From: Pseudodesulfovibrio sp.
GTDB taxonomy: Bacteria > Desulfobacterota > Desulfovibrionia > Desulfovibrionales > Desulfovibrionaceae
Assembly: GCA_016744135.1 (NCBI GenBank)
Contig: JADGEX010000001.1
Coordinates: 1,623,029 to 1,687,028 of the forward strand
Direction of reading: 5' to 3'
DNA length: 64,000 bases
Part shown: one piece after another, positions 1-7,545 of the stretch
How positions within the stretch are numbered: position 1 is the stretch's first letter
Layout of the letters: every line of letters begins with the position of its first letter
Program-made: the position numbers and the translations under genes
The notes under the pieces: generated by a model
Database searches by the model: none
Told to the model about the DNA's origin: nothing
What the model saw: the letters and a program-made list of their open reading frames with translations, nothing else

Positions 1-817
1 TTTCATCAGAGCCCCAAATATTGGTGAAGAAGGTCGTATTCATACCAATATTCTTGGCGGACTTAAGAATGACTGATGTGGACGGGGTCGTTCCGCCTAT
101 CCAGCAGAAATCGGGAGCCAAGTCCTTGAGGGGTAACAGCTCAGTGGTGGCGTCAATAGCCTTGAGCGAGACATTGGCTTCACCCACGATATCGTAACCG
201 AGTTCTTCGGCGTAGGCCTTGGCTCCAACAATGGGAGCCAAACCGTAAGGATGGTCGGGATAGATGAAGGCAATCTTGGGTGCGCCTTCACCCTTCCAAT
301 TTTCATGAAAATACTTGATGGCAGCACGGGCCTGCGTGGAATAATCTGCCGCTATGAAAAAGTTGTAAGGAGCCTTTTTCGGGTCGGTCAAATGCGCGGA
401 ATAGGATGCCGAAAGATCAGGGACCTTGTCCTTAGCCAGATTACGGATCAGGGCTTCGGTCACAGCCGATCCATACCCTTGGATGCAGACAACCTTGTCG
501 GTGTTGACCATCTTCTTATACAGGGAAAGTCCTTGCTGAACATTATAGGCAGTATCCTGAAGATTCAGTTCGATCATACGACCATCGATACCACCATTTT
601 CGTTGACGTACTTGACTCCGCCCTTGATGCCTTCTGCATAGGGAGCACCCACGGACGACGTGGGACCGGACAGATCGATGAGGCCACCCACTTTGATGGG
701 GGAAGCGTCGTTGGTTGAAGTTTCAGCCGAGTTCTTGTCTTCGCCTCCGCAGCCAAACAGCATCAGCCCAGCCAAAAGCGTGATGCAGACCGCAGTTATG
801 ATTGTACCTACCCTCAT
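1..817 (-). CDS. livK: Liv-type periplasmic substrate-binding lipoprotein (3' end cut by window edge)
   Basis: The reading frame stays open from 817 to the left edge, so the C-terminus lies outside. The N-terminus is a lipoprotein signal: a charged start, a hydrophobic stretch and the lipobox LFGC near residue 23. The mature part reads like a type I periplasmic binding protein of the branched-chain amino acid family (GLIDLSGPTSSVGAPYAEGI, later GYGSAVTEALIRNLA and IYPDHPYGLAP). The start at 817 is preferred over an in-frame ATG at 823 because AGGAG (825-829) lies 7 nt from the former but only 1 nt from the latter. It lies downstream of livG, the ligase, livH and livM on the same strand and should deliver ligand to that permease. 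The ligand cannot be read from sequence; the acyl-CoA ligase in the operon hints at an organic acid. A livF gene was not seen and may lie beyond the edge. Confidence 0.9.
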   Translation of the reverse strand, partial: MRVGTIITAVCITLLAGLMLFGCGGEDKNSAETSTNDASPIKVGGLIDLSGPTSSVGAPYAEGIKGGVKYVNENGGIDGRMIELNLQDTAYNVQQGLSLYKKMVNTDKVVCIQGYGSAVTEALIRNLAKDKVPDLSASYSAHLTDPKKAPYNFFIAADYSTQARAAIKYFHENWKGEGAPKIAFIYPDHPYGLAPIVGAKAYAEELGYDIVGEANVSLKAIDATTELLPLKDLAPDFCWIGGTTPSTSVILKSAKNIGMNTTFFTNIWGSDE

Positions 818-885
818 AGTCATTCTCCTAAGGGATTAAGGTTGACACGTCCCTCCACTGTGAACGAGACGTCATTTCTATTTTC

Positions 886-904
886 AACCCGCGTTTCGCG
901 GGAT
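886..904 (-). terminator. Short GC hairpin between livM and livK
   Basis: CCCGCG (888-893) pairs with CGCGGG (897-902) around a three-base loop, just after the livM stop. The following run on the minus strand is only moderately T-rich (TTGAAAATAG), so this may attenuate or protect mRNA ends rather than fully terminate, setting livK expression apart from the permease genes. Confidence 0.4.
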
Positions 905-909
905 TATGC

Positions 910-1956
910 CTAATGAGCAAACGGATACAACTTCCAATATGCCTTGGCCAAACGCCAACGGTTTGCCAATCCTTCCGGTTCAAAAATCAGGAATAGAATA
1001 AGGACCAATCCGAACACACCTTCGCGCAGGGCCACAAGGTGCTGAGCGATGTCAGGGAAATAAGCGCCCACAACGTTCGCCACGATATTGAGAACCTCCG
1101 GGAGGAGCACGATGAATATGGCACCGAACACAGAACCTATGACCGACCCCAACCCGCCGATAATGATCATGGCGAGATAGGAAATGGACAGCCCTATGTT
1201 AAACTGCTCAGCAGAAATATACCCCGTGTAATGCCCCCACAGCCCACCGGCCACACCCGCTAAGAATGAACTGACGCCGAACGCGATGAGCTTGTACCAG
1301 AACAGGTTCACACCCACTATTTCAGCCGACAGATAAAAATCCCTGATGGACACGAAAGCACGTCCATACTTAGACCGCATGATATTTGACACCATGAGCA
1401 GGCTGGCAGCAGTAAAGGCGAAAAGCAGATAGTACATCCGGCCCTCGGTATCAAAACTGAAGCCAAACATCTGCGGAGGATCGAGCAACAACCCATTGGA
1501 CCCGCCGGTTAACACTCCACCGTGCAGAAACACATATTCAAGCACCAACTGGGCCGCCAACGTTGCGATAGCAAGATAAATACCCTTGAGCCTAAGCGAT
1601 GGGACACCAAACACCATGCCGACCATGGCCGTAATCAGACCTCCGGTCAAAATAGCCAACGGAAATGGAACGCCGTGTAAGGAGCATTGTCCCGCTGCGT
1701 AAGCACCCACACCAATGAATGCACCATGACCGAGAGAAATCTGCCCGCATACGCCGGTCAACAAGTTAAGGGACACCGCGCCGATGACCGAGATAAAAAT
1801 CAAGTTCATGACGGATGTCGTAAAGACATCGAGTACCAATGGGGCAACACACAGGGCCGCAACAAGCAGGCCGATCATGAGTTTTTGGAAACCGGATTGA
1901 AAAATCCGAGCTTCGCCGCGATAGGAGGTGAAAAAGAGACCGCATTTGCCTTGCAT
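910..1956 (-). CDS. livM: Liv-type ABC transporter permease LivM
   Basis: An inner-membrane permease of the branched-chain amino acid ABC family, 348 residues, with about nine or ten hydrophobic helices. Typical LivM features are visible: NLLTGVCGQISLGHGAFIGV in the first third and MIIIGGLGSVIGSVFGAIFI in the last third, the latter being the region that contacts the ATPases. The start follows the livH stop after 2 nt, with GAGAGG in the livH end as a plausible ribosome site, so translation is probably coupled. It forms the membrane channel with LivH, energised by LivG and a LivF not seen here. Substrate identity is unknown. Confidence 0.93.
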   Translation of the reverse strand: MQGKCGLFFTSYRGEARIFQSGFQKLMIGLLVAALCVAPLVLDVFTTSVMNLIFISVIGAVSLNLLTGVCGQISLGHGAFIGVGAYAAGQCSLHGVPFPLAILTGGLITAMVGMVFGVPSLRLKGIYLAIATLAAQLVLEYVFLHGGVLTGGSNGLLLDPPQMFGFSFDTEGRMYYLLFAFTAASLLMVSNIMRSKYGRAFVSIRDFYLSAEIVGVNLFWYKLIAFGVSSFLAGVAGGLWGHYTGYISAEQFNIGLSISYLAMIIIGGLGSVIGSVFGAIFIVLLPEVLNIVANVVGAYFPDIAQHLVALREGVFGLVLILFLIFEPEGLANRWRLAKAYWKLYPFAH

Positions 1957-1958
1957 GA

Positions 1959-2846
1959 CTAAACCCTCTCGATCTCTTTGGTCCCGAACAGACCGTATGG
2001 CTTGATCATTAAAATAATGACCAAAATGATGAAGGCCGCAACCTCTCGGAAACCACCCAGACCGAACAACTGCCGCGCCGCTCCATCACACACATTTTCA
2101 AGCACACCAATAATCAACCCGCCAAGTGCCGCGCCAAGCAGGGAATCCAGCCCGCCGAGAATCACCGCCGGGAAAACTTTCAGTCCAAGATGACCAATGT
2201 GGGAGTTGATACCGTTGATATTGCCAAGAATGACACCGCCCACAGAAGACACGACGCAGGCGATGCACCAACTCATGGCAAAGATATTTTTGATACCAAT
2301 CCCCATAGATTGCGCGGCTTGTTGGTCAAATGCCGTGGCACGCATGGCAATCCCTGTCCGTGAGTATTTAAAGAAAACCGAGAATATGGCGAACAGGACT
2401 GCAGAGAGCACAAAGGCAGCGATATAGACAGGAGCCACGGGCAAACCTGCGATCACGATCGGTTCACTCGGCAACACCTGCGGATACACCTTGATCTGGG
2501 TTCCCCAAAAAAGTTGTACCAATGACTTGAGCACGGAACTCATGCCCACTGTAACCATGATAACCGAGATATGTTCCTCGCCAATGAGTGGCCGCAGGAC
2601 CATACGTTCGATGGCAAGCCCGAGCAGGACTGAAAATCCCAGAGTGATAAAGAATGCCCAGATAAACGGGATGTTAAACTGTACGGTCAACGCGAAGCAC
2701 ATGTATGCCCCGACCATGACCAGTTCACCCTGTGCGAAGTTCACGACCTTTGTGGCCTTGTAAATAATGACGAACCCCAGGGCGACCAAGGAATAGATCC
2801 CGCCGACCACCAATCCATTGACGATGAGTTGCAGATAATATTCCAT
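1959..2846 (-). CDS. livH: Liv-type ABC transporter permease LivH
   Basis: A 295-residue inner-membrane permease with about eight hydrophobic helices. The N-terminal block GLVVGGIYSLVALGFVIIYK and the C-terminal block GGLDSLLGAALGGLIIGVLE are characteristic of LivH. It starts 1 nt after the stop of the acyl-CoA ligase gene and ends 2 nt before livM, so the three are one transcript. With LivM it forms the translocation path for the ligand caught by the LivK lipoprotein. Confidence 0.93.
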   Translation of the reverse strand: MEYYLQLIVNGLVVGGIYSLVALGFVIIYKATKVVNFAQGELVMVGAYMCFALTVQFNIPFIWAFFITLGFSVLLGLAIERMVLRPLIGEEHISVIMVTVGMSSVLKSLVQLFWGTQIKVYPQVLPSEPIVIAGLPVAPVYIAAFVLSAVLFAIFSVFFKYSRTGIAMRATAFDQQAAQSMGIGIKNIFAMSWCIACVVSSVGGVILGNINGINSHIGHLGLKVFPAVILGGLDSLLGAALGGLIIGVLENVCDGAARQLFGLGGFREVAAFIILVIILMIKPYGLFGTKEIERV

Positions 2847-2847
2847 G

Positions 2848-4761
2848 TTACGCCTCCATGTCTTCTATGCGGATATCGCCACACATCTCTCGCACCCGGC
2901 CATCCTGATACGTAATTTCAGTTTCCAGATTCACTGCGCATGCATCGGTATAAAGTGATTCGATCAACGCACCATACCGCTCGTTGATAGTTGACCGCCG
3001 CACTTTGCGGGTTCGGGTCAACTCACCATCGTCAGGGTCCAATTCCTTGTAGAGCAGACAAAAACGCTTGATCTGCGTCTCTCCGGGGAGCGAATCATTA
3101 GTCTTCGCAATCTCTGCTTTGATGAGCGCGTAGACTTCTTCCTTGGCTGCCAAATCCTGATACGTGGTATATGTGATCATCTGAGTCTCAGCCCAATGAC
3201 CCACGATAGCCATATCAATGCACAAAATTGCGGCCACATAGTCACGCCCGCCGCCCAACACAACGGATTCTCGCAAAAACGGAGAGAACTTGACTTTGTT
3301 CTCCAAAAATTGCGGCGAGAACTGGGTTCCATCATTGAGGTGCATAACATCCTTCAAACGATCGATGACCACCAGACGCCCGTTGTCGTCGAAGTATCCG
3401 GCATCCCCCGAAAGCAACCAGCCATCTCCGTTTACGGTCTCACGAGTGGCTTCCTCGTTCTTGTAATAACCAAGAAAAACCGCTGGAGATCGGGAAACAA
3501 TCTCACCCTCATCCGTAATCTTCACTTCTGTTTCCGGAATGGGTGCACCCACTGAAGTAAAATCAACTTCGCCTTCCTTGTGGATGCAGGAAATACCTGC
3601 GATTTCTGTCTGGCCGTAAATCTGTTTGAGCCTGACACCGAGCGCATGGAAAAAACGGAAAATATCCGGGCCGAGAGCGGCGCCGCCTGTTGTTGCCGAA
3701 CGCATACGGCTGAAACCAAGACGATCACGCAGGGCGCGAAACAACCCTTGGTCGGCAATAAAATACTTCAGCTTCAACCAAGCAGACGGAGTCTCTCCGG
3801 CAAACACGGTATCCACGTATTCATACCCGATGGGCAAAAACAAATTGTAGAGGAACCGCTTGAACTTCGTGGTCTCCATGATGTCGCCCTGCACTTTGGC
3901 AGCGATGGACTCATACACTCGAGGTGGAGAAAAGATGAAATGCGGCCCGATCTCGCGGGAGTCATTGGATGCTGTGTCCGGGTTCTCCGGGAAATTGACG
4001 CAAAAGCCAAACAGCAGGGCCGAGGCCACAGCCATCATTTGCTCGCCCATCCATGCTAGCGGCAAAAAGGACACGAACTCGTCGGTTGCGCTCTTGGGGT
4101 CATACTTGCCCAAATTATGCGCCATGGACAGCAGGTTGGCGTGTGAAAGTACTGCCAACTTGGGACGGCCCGTAGTGCCGGACGTTGTGGCGATCAGTGC
4201 CGGATCATCCGGTTTGACCGCGCTGACCATCTCTCTGTAGCGAGCGACTGCATCCTTGCAACCTTCACGTCCCAAACGACGGACAGCCTTGAAATCCAAC
4301 AGTCCGTCCACATCCGCTTCATAGGCTTTGAGGCCTTTTGGCTCGTGGTAAATAATATGCTTGAGATTGGGCAGGTTTGCGCGGAATGAGAGCATCTTGT
4401 CGACCTGCTCCTGATCCTCGGCCACCACCAGTTTGCACTCAGTCAGTGCGAATATATACTCGATTTCTTCTGCGGGGGAGTCCTGATACAGACCCAGCGC
4501 GATACCGCCCAGCCCCTGAATGGCAAGCTCTGCCCAGATCCATTCCGGACGATTGTCACCAATGAGAATAACAATGTCGCCCTTGCCCAGCCCGAAATGT
4601 TCGAGGCCGCACGCGAACTCCGCCGTCACTTTGAGATTCTTCTGCCAGGACACGGCCTGCCAGACACCCCACTCCTTTTCTCGCAGGGCAATCTTTTCGC
4701 CGCGTTCCTCGGCCTGTTTGCACAGCAGTCGGGGCAACGTTGTCTTATATGGTTTTGCCAT
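2848..4761 (-). CDS. AMP-forming acyl-CoA synthetase (long-chain / aryl acid type)
   Basis: A 637-residue member of the ANL adenylate-forming family that activates a carboxylic acid to its CoA thioester with ATP. Visible motifs are the P-loop TSGTTGRPK (residues 193-201), YGQTE (382-386), SGDAGYF (451-457) and the hinge DRLKD (467-471). Length and the FAA1-like C-terminus fit the long-chain acyl-CoA synthetase branch, but specificity cannot be read. It lies between livG and livH, which is common in this transporter family in sulfate reducers and suggests that the imported ligand is an organic acid trapped as its CoA ester. That link is inference. The start is a clear ATG about 50 nt downstream of the livG stop. 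Confidence 0.85.
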   Translation of the reverse strand: MAKPYKTTLPRLLCKQAEERGEKIALREKEWGVWQAVSWQKNLKVTAEFACGLEHFGLGKGDIVILIGDNRPEWIWAELAIQGLGGIALGLYQDSPAEEIEYIFALTECKLVVAEDQEQVDKMLSFRANLPNLKHIIYHEPKGLKAYEADVDGLLDFKAVRRLGREGCKDAVARYREMVSAVKPDDPALIATTSGTTGRPKLAVLSHANLLSMAHNLGKYDPKSATDEFVSFLPLAWMGEQMMAVASALLFGFCVNFPENPDTASNDSREIGPHFIFSPPRVYESIAAKVQGDIMETTKFKRFLYNLFLPIGYEYVDTVFAGETPSAWLKLKYFIADQGLFRALRDRLGFSRMRSATTGGAALGPDIFRFFHALGVRLKQIYGQTEIAGISCIHKEGEVDFTSVGAPIPETEVKITDEGEIVSRSPAVFLGYYKNEEATRETVNGDGWLLSGDAGYFDDNGRLVVIDRLKDVMHLNDGTQFSPQFLENKVKFSPFLRESVVLGGGRDYVAAILCIDMAIVGHWAETQMITYTTYQDLAAKEEVYALIKAEIAKTNDSLPGETQIKRFCLLYKELDPDDGELTRTRKVRRSTINERYGALIESLYTDACAVNLETEITYQDGRVREMCGDIRIEDMEA

Positions 4762-4811
4762 GAAATTTCCTTATTTTTTATCTCGGCCAAAGTGGCCGGA
4801 CCTTCTGTCTT

Positions 4812-5609
4812 CTATCTCCCGGTAAATGTAGCTTCCTCGGTTCCTAGGTAGGCGGCGATGACATTCTTGTCCGCCTGCACTTCATCCGGCGTACCCTCGG
4901 CTAGCTTGGCTCCGAAATCGAGAACAACGACCTTGTCGGAGATGTCCATGACAACTCCCATGTCGTGTTCCACCAATAGGACGGTGACGCCCCATTCTTC
5001 GGCGATATCCAAGATATATCTGGCCATGTCCTCGGTTTCTTCGAGGTTCATGCCAGCCATCGGCTCATCCAGAAGGATAAGCTTGGGTTCGGCGGCTAGT
5101 GCACGTCCGAGTTCCACCCTTTTCTGCACACCGTAGGGAAGGCGTCCCGCGTGTTGGTGCCGATAGGGGGATAGGTTAAGAAAATCGATCACATCTTCCA
5201 CGCGGCGACGATGCCTGTCCTCAGTACGGACGGCTTTGCCCCAGTAGAAAATGGACGATAGCAAACCATAGTTGATCTGACTGTGTCGCCCGACCATAAG
5301 GTTGTCCAGCACGGACAACCCCTTGAACAGGGCGATGTTTTGGAATGTCCGCGAGAGTCCCAGTTCCGTACGCTTATGCGCGGGAAGGGACAGCAGACAT
5401 TCGTCGTCTAATGAAATCTTGCACGGTCCGCTGGCTCCGCCATCGGGAATGTAGCGACCGCTGATGCAGTTGAGCATGGAGGTTTTGCCGGCACCGTTTG
5501 GACCAATGAGGGACGCAATGGTCCCTTGTTCCACGGTGAACGACACCCCCATAAGGGCGGCGATGCCCTTGAAGGTGAGTGTTACGTCACTGACGTCGAG
5601 GTAAGCCAT
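4812..5609 (-). CDS. livG: Liv-type ABC transporter ATPase LivG
   Basis: A 265-residue cytoplasmic ATPase. It shows Walker A GPNGAGKT, the Q-loop region RTFQNIALF, a degenerate signature LPYGVQKR in place of LSGGQ, Walker B LILLDEP and the switch histidine in LLVEHDMGVV. The ending DKNVIAAYLG is the usual LivG tail. It is the first gene of the transporter operon, about 110 nt downstream of the CBS/ACT gene. The degenerate signature is typical of the LivG subfamily and does not suggest loss of function. Confidence 0.93.
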   Translation of the reverse strand: MAYLDVSDVTLTFKGIAALMGVSFTVEQGTIASLIGPNGAGKTSMLNCISGRYIPDGGASGPCKISLDDECLLSLPAHKRTELGLSRTFQNIALFKGLSVLDNLMVGRHSQINYGLLSSIFYWGKAVRTEDRHRRRVEDVIDFLNLSPYRHQHAGRLPYGVQKRVELGRALAAEPKLILLDEPMAGMNLEETEDMARYILDIAEEWGVTVLLVEHDMGVVMDISDKVVVLDFGAKLAEGTPDEVQADKNVIAAYLGTEEATFTGR

Positions 5610-5722
5610 AATCCTGCAATTATGGTTGAGAGCAAACCCATCAAAACGACGTTTGCACGGCCTAGCGGTGAATTACGTAACACCGCCCAGGTCCATATGC
5701 AGCCGAATCGGCGAATAGGCCC

Positions 5723-6379
5723 TTAGGTCCATTCTCCCTTGAAATCGTCGGGAGCGACCAATTTGTAGCCCCGGTCCTTGAGAGATGCCTCTACTGCGGA
5801 CGGGTCTTCGGTATCTATGCGGACGACGACAACGCGGCGTCCGTTAAAAAAGAAAGTGCCGGTGGAGATGATGGACATTTTCATGTTGGCGATGACACCG
5901 GCGACTTCGTAAAGTACACCGGAACGGTCTTCCACCTCAATAGTGAGGCGGCTGCCGCCCTCGCGGTATCCCATCTCTTCGGCAAGAACGTCGAGCATGA
6001 CGTTTCGATTAATATACCCGATAAGCTCGCCGGCACTGTCGACCACGGCCAGTCCGGCCAGGTTCATTTCGTACATCATGTCGGCAGCACCTTCGATTTC
6101 GGTCTCAGGGGCCACGGTCTTGATGTCGGTGCGGTAGATTTTCTCTACGGTCAGCTTACTCATCAGGTAGTTGATCTCGTGTTTCTCCAGGGAGGTCATG
6201 ATGCTGGGCAGGGCAGCGGAGATATCTTCCTTGCGCACGTAGCCGACCAGCTTGCCGTCCTCGTCCACCACCAGGAGCATCCAAAGCTTGCTTTCTTCAA
6301 GCTGCTTCTGGGCGTCCTTGACCAGAGTCTGGGGGGTGACTTTAACGAAGTCGCGAAGCATTTTCAGTCCGACGTACAT
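5723..6379 (-). CDS. CBS-pair plus ACT-domain regulatory protein (AcuB-like)
   Basis: A 218-residue soluble protein. Residues 1-140 hold two CBS motifs (TPQTLVKDAQKQLEESKLWM and IKTVAPETEIEGAADMMYEM), which bind adenine nucleotides in known family members. Residues 145-215 form an ACT-like ligand-binding fold (LTIEVEDRSGVLYEVAGVIA). The family resembles AcuB of acetoin metabolism. The start has a near-perfect site AAGGAGG 7 nt upstream. It precedes livG on the same strand, so a role sensing energy charge or an amino acid and tuning the transport operon is plausible but unproven. Confidence 0.82.
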   Translation of the reverse strand: MYVGLKMLRDFVKVTPQTLVKDAQKQLEESKLWMLLVVDEDGKLVGYVRKEDISAALPSIMTSLEKHEINYLMSKLTVEKIYRTDIKTVAPETEIEGAADMMYEMNLAGLAVVDSAGELIGYINRNVMLDVLAEEMGYREGGSRLTIEVEDRSGVLYEVAGVIANMKMSIISTGTFFFNGRRVVVVRIDTEDPSAVEASLKDRGYKLVAPDDFKGEWT

Positions 6380-6621
6380 GTTTTATCCTCCTTGGATAGC
6401 CGCTGTGCGGTCTCTGTTAGCCTTAATGGCATCTAATTGTTACGGATGGATACACGTTTTCACTGAGTGGTGCAATTCCATCCATAAACGGTACAGACCG
6501 CCAGCGAACCACTTCAAAACCTATTTTTGACTGACAAGTCAAGAGGCAAACAATTGTTTTGTAAAAAAGAAGATCAATTGGCACGTCTTTTTTTCTGGCG
6601 TCATTTATTGACCAACTAATT
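6380..6621. other. Non-coding stretch upstream of the CBS/ACT gene
   Basis: About 240 bases of AT-rich sequence with no convincing gene. A TTGACT hexamer on the minus strand (about 6537-6542) could be a -35 element for the CBS/ACT gene, but no good -10 follows at 17 nt, so I do not call a promoter. Confidence 0.4.
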
Positions 6622-6629
6622 GTACTAAA

Positions 6630-6662
6630 ACAAGAAAATGGCGATCCGAAGACCGCCATTTC
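6630..6662 (-). terminator. Rho-independent terminator after the pentapeptide gene
   Basis: AAATGGCG (6636-6643) pairs with CGCCATTT (6654-6661). On the minus strand the hairpin is followed by TTTTCTTGTTTT. It lies just past the pentapeptide gene stop. Confidence 0.7.
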
Positions 6663-6678
6663 TCAAAACGATATTTTT

Positions 6679-7392
6679 TTATGGTGCCTTCGGAACCATC
6701 CCCTTTTGCACACCTTTTGGGGTAACAGGCTCGTAGGTCTTGACCTTTTTATTGAGTTGTACCTTGGACGGATCTACCTGGCGTCCTGACGAGGCCACCC
6801 ACTGGACCTTGCCGACCGGAATCTGACTGGACAGATACGGTTTGTAGACCTCACTGATCTTGATGGCGTCCAACACGATGGAAGGTTGCTGAAATTTGAT
6901 ATTATCCCAAGTGATACCGGTTCCATCCTCCTGATACCATCGCCCGCCCTTGAGCGTGGCCTTGTCGAATTTGGCCCCGGCAATATCATTTTGATGCATC
7001 AGGACATTCTCCACAAACGCTCCGTTAAACCGGGCGTTGCGCAAGGTACATTGCATCATTTGCTGATGACTGAAGCTAACCCCAGAAAAATCCTGGCCGC
7101 TCAGGTCACACTCGAGGAACCGCGCACTACGAAACTGGGCATCCCTGAGGTTCGCCCCCCGGAAATCGCAATTTTGAAAAACCCGCCCGATCATAGTGGC
7201 ATTGCTCAGGTTAGCGCCACTGAAATTCACGCCGTCATAAGGATCAGCAAACAAAGGCGCACCGCTCAAATCTGCGCCCTGCATGTTCTTGTCCCCGGCA
7301 GCCAATCGGTCCACGTCAGCCTGGTTAAACGCCAAAGCGGACGTGGTCAACAATACTGTCAACACACAAATCAATCCGAGTATCCGTTTCAT
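6679..7392 (-). CDS. Secreted pentapeptide-repeat protein
   Basis: A 237-residue protein with a Sec signal peptide (MKRILGLICVLTVLLTTSALA) followed by tandem A(D/N)LXX pentapeptide repeats between about residues 38 and 150 (for example GADLSGAPL, GANLSNATM, GANLRDAQF, GAKFDKATL), which form a right-handed quadrilateral beta-helix. The last 90 residues have no repeats and are not recognised. Export places it in the periplasm or envelope. The gene stands alone between two terminators. Eight consecutive C bases lie about 42 nt upstream of the start. Function is unknown; pentapeptide proteins are mainly structural or protein-binding. Confidence 0.8.
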   Translation of the reverse strand: MKRILGLICVLTVLLTTSALAFNQADVDRLAAGDKNMQGADLSGAPLFADPYDGVNFSGANLSNATMIGRVFQNCDFRGANLRDAQFRSARFLECDLSGQDFSGVSFSHQQMMQCTLRNARFNGAFVENVLMHQNDIAGAKFDKATLKGGRWYQEDGTGITWDNIKFQQPSIVLDAIKISEVYKPYLSSQIPVGKVQWVASSGRQVDPSKVQLNKKVKTYEPVTPKGVQKGMVPKAP

Positions 7393-7498
7393 GATTTTCT
7401 CCTCTTTCCCGCGCTCATTGTATACAGCCTCGTCCCCCCCCTTGATGCGGCAACAAAACTACACAGCATTACACGCGTAACACATCATGAAAACTATG

Positions 7499-7529
7499 GC
7501 AAAAAACCGAGCTTTTTTTCACCTCGGTA
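7499..7529 (-). terminator. Rho-independent terminator after the cobD-cobQ gene
   Basis: ACCGAG (7506-7511) pairs with CTCGGT (7523-7528), followed on the minus strand by a run of T. It lies about 20 nt past the stop of the fused cobalamin gene. Confidence 0.7.
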
Positions 7530-7545
7530 GAAAGACAACAAGGAA

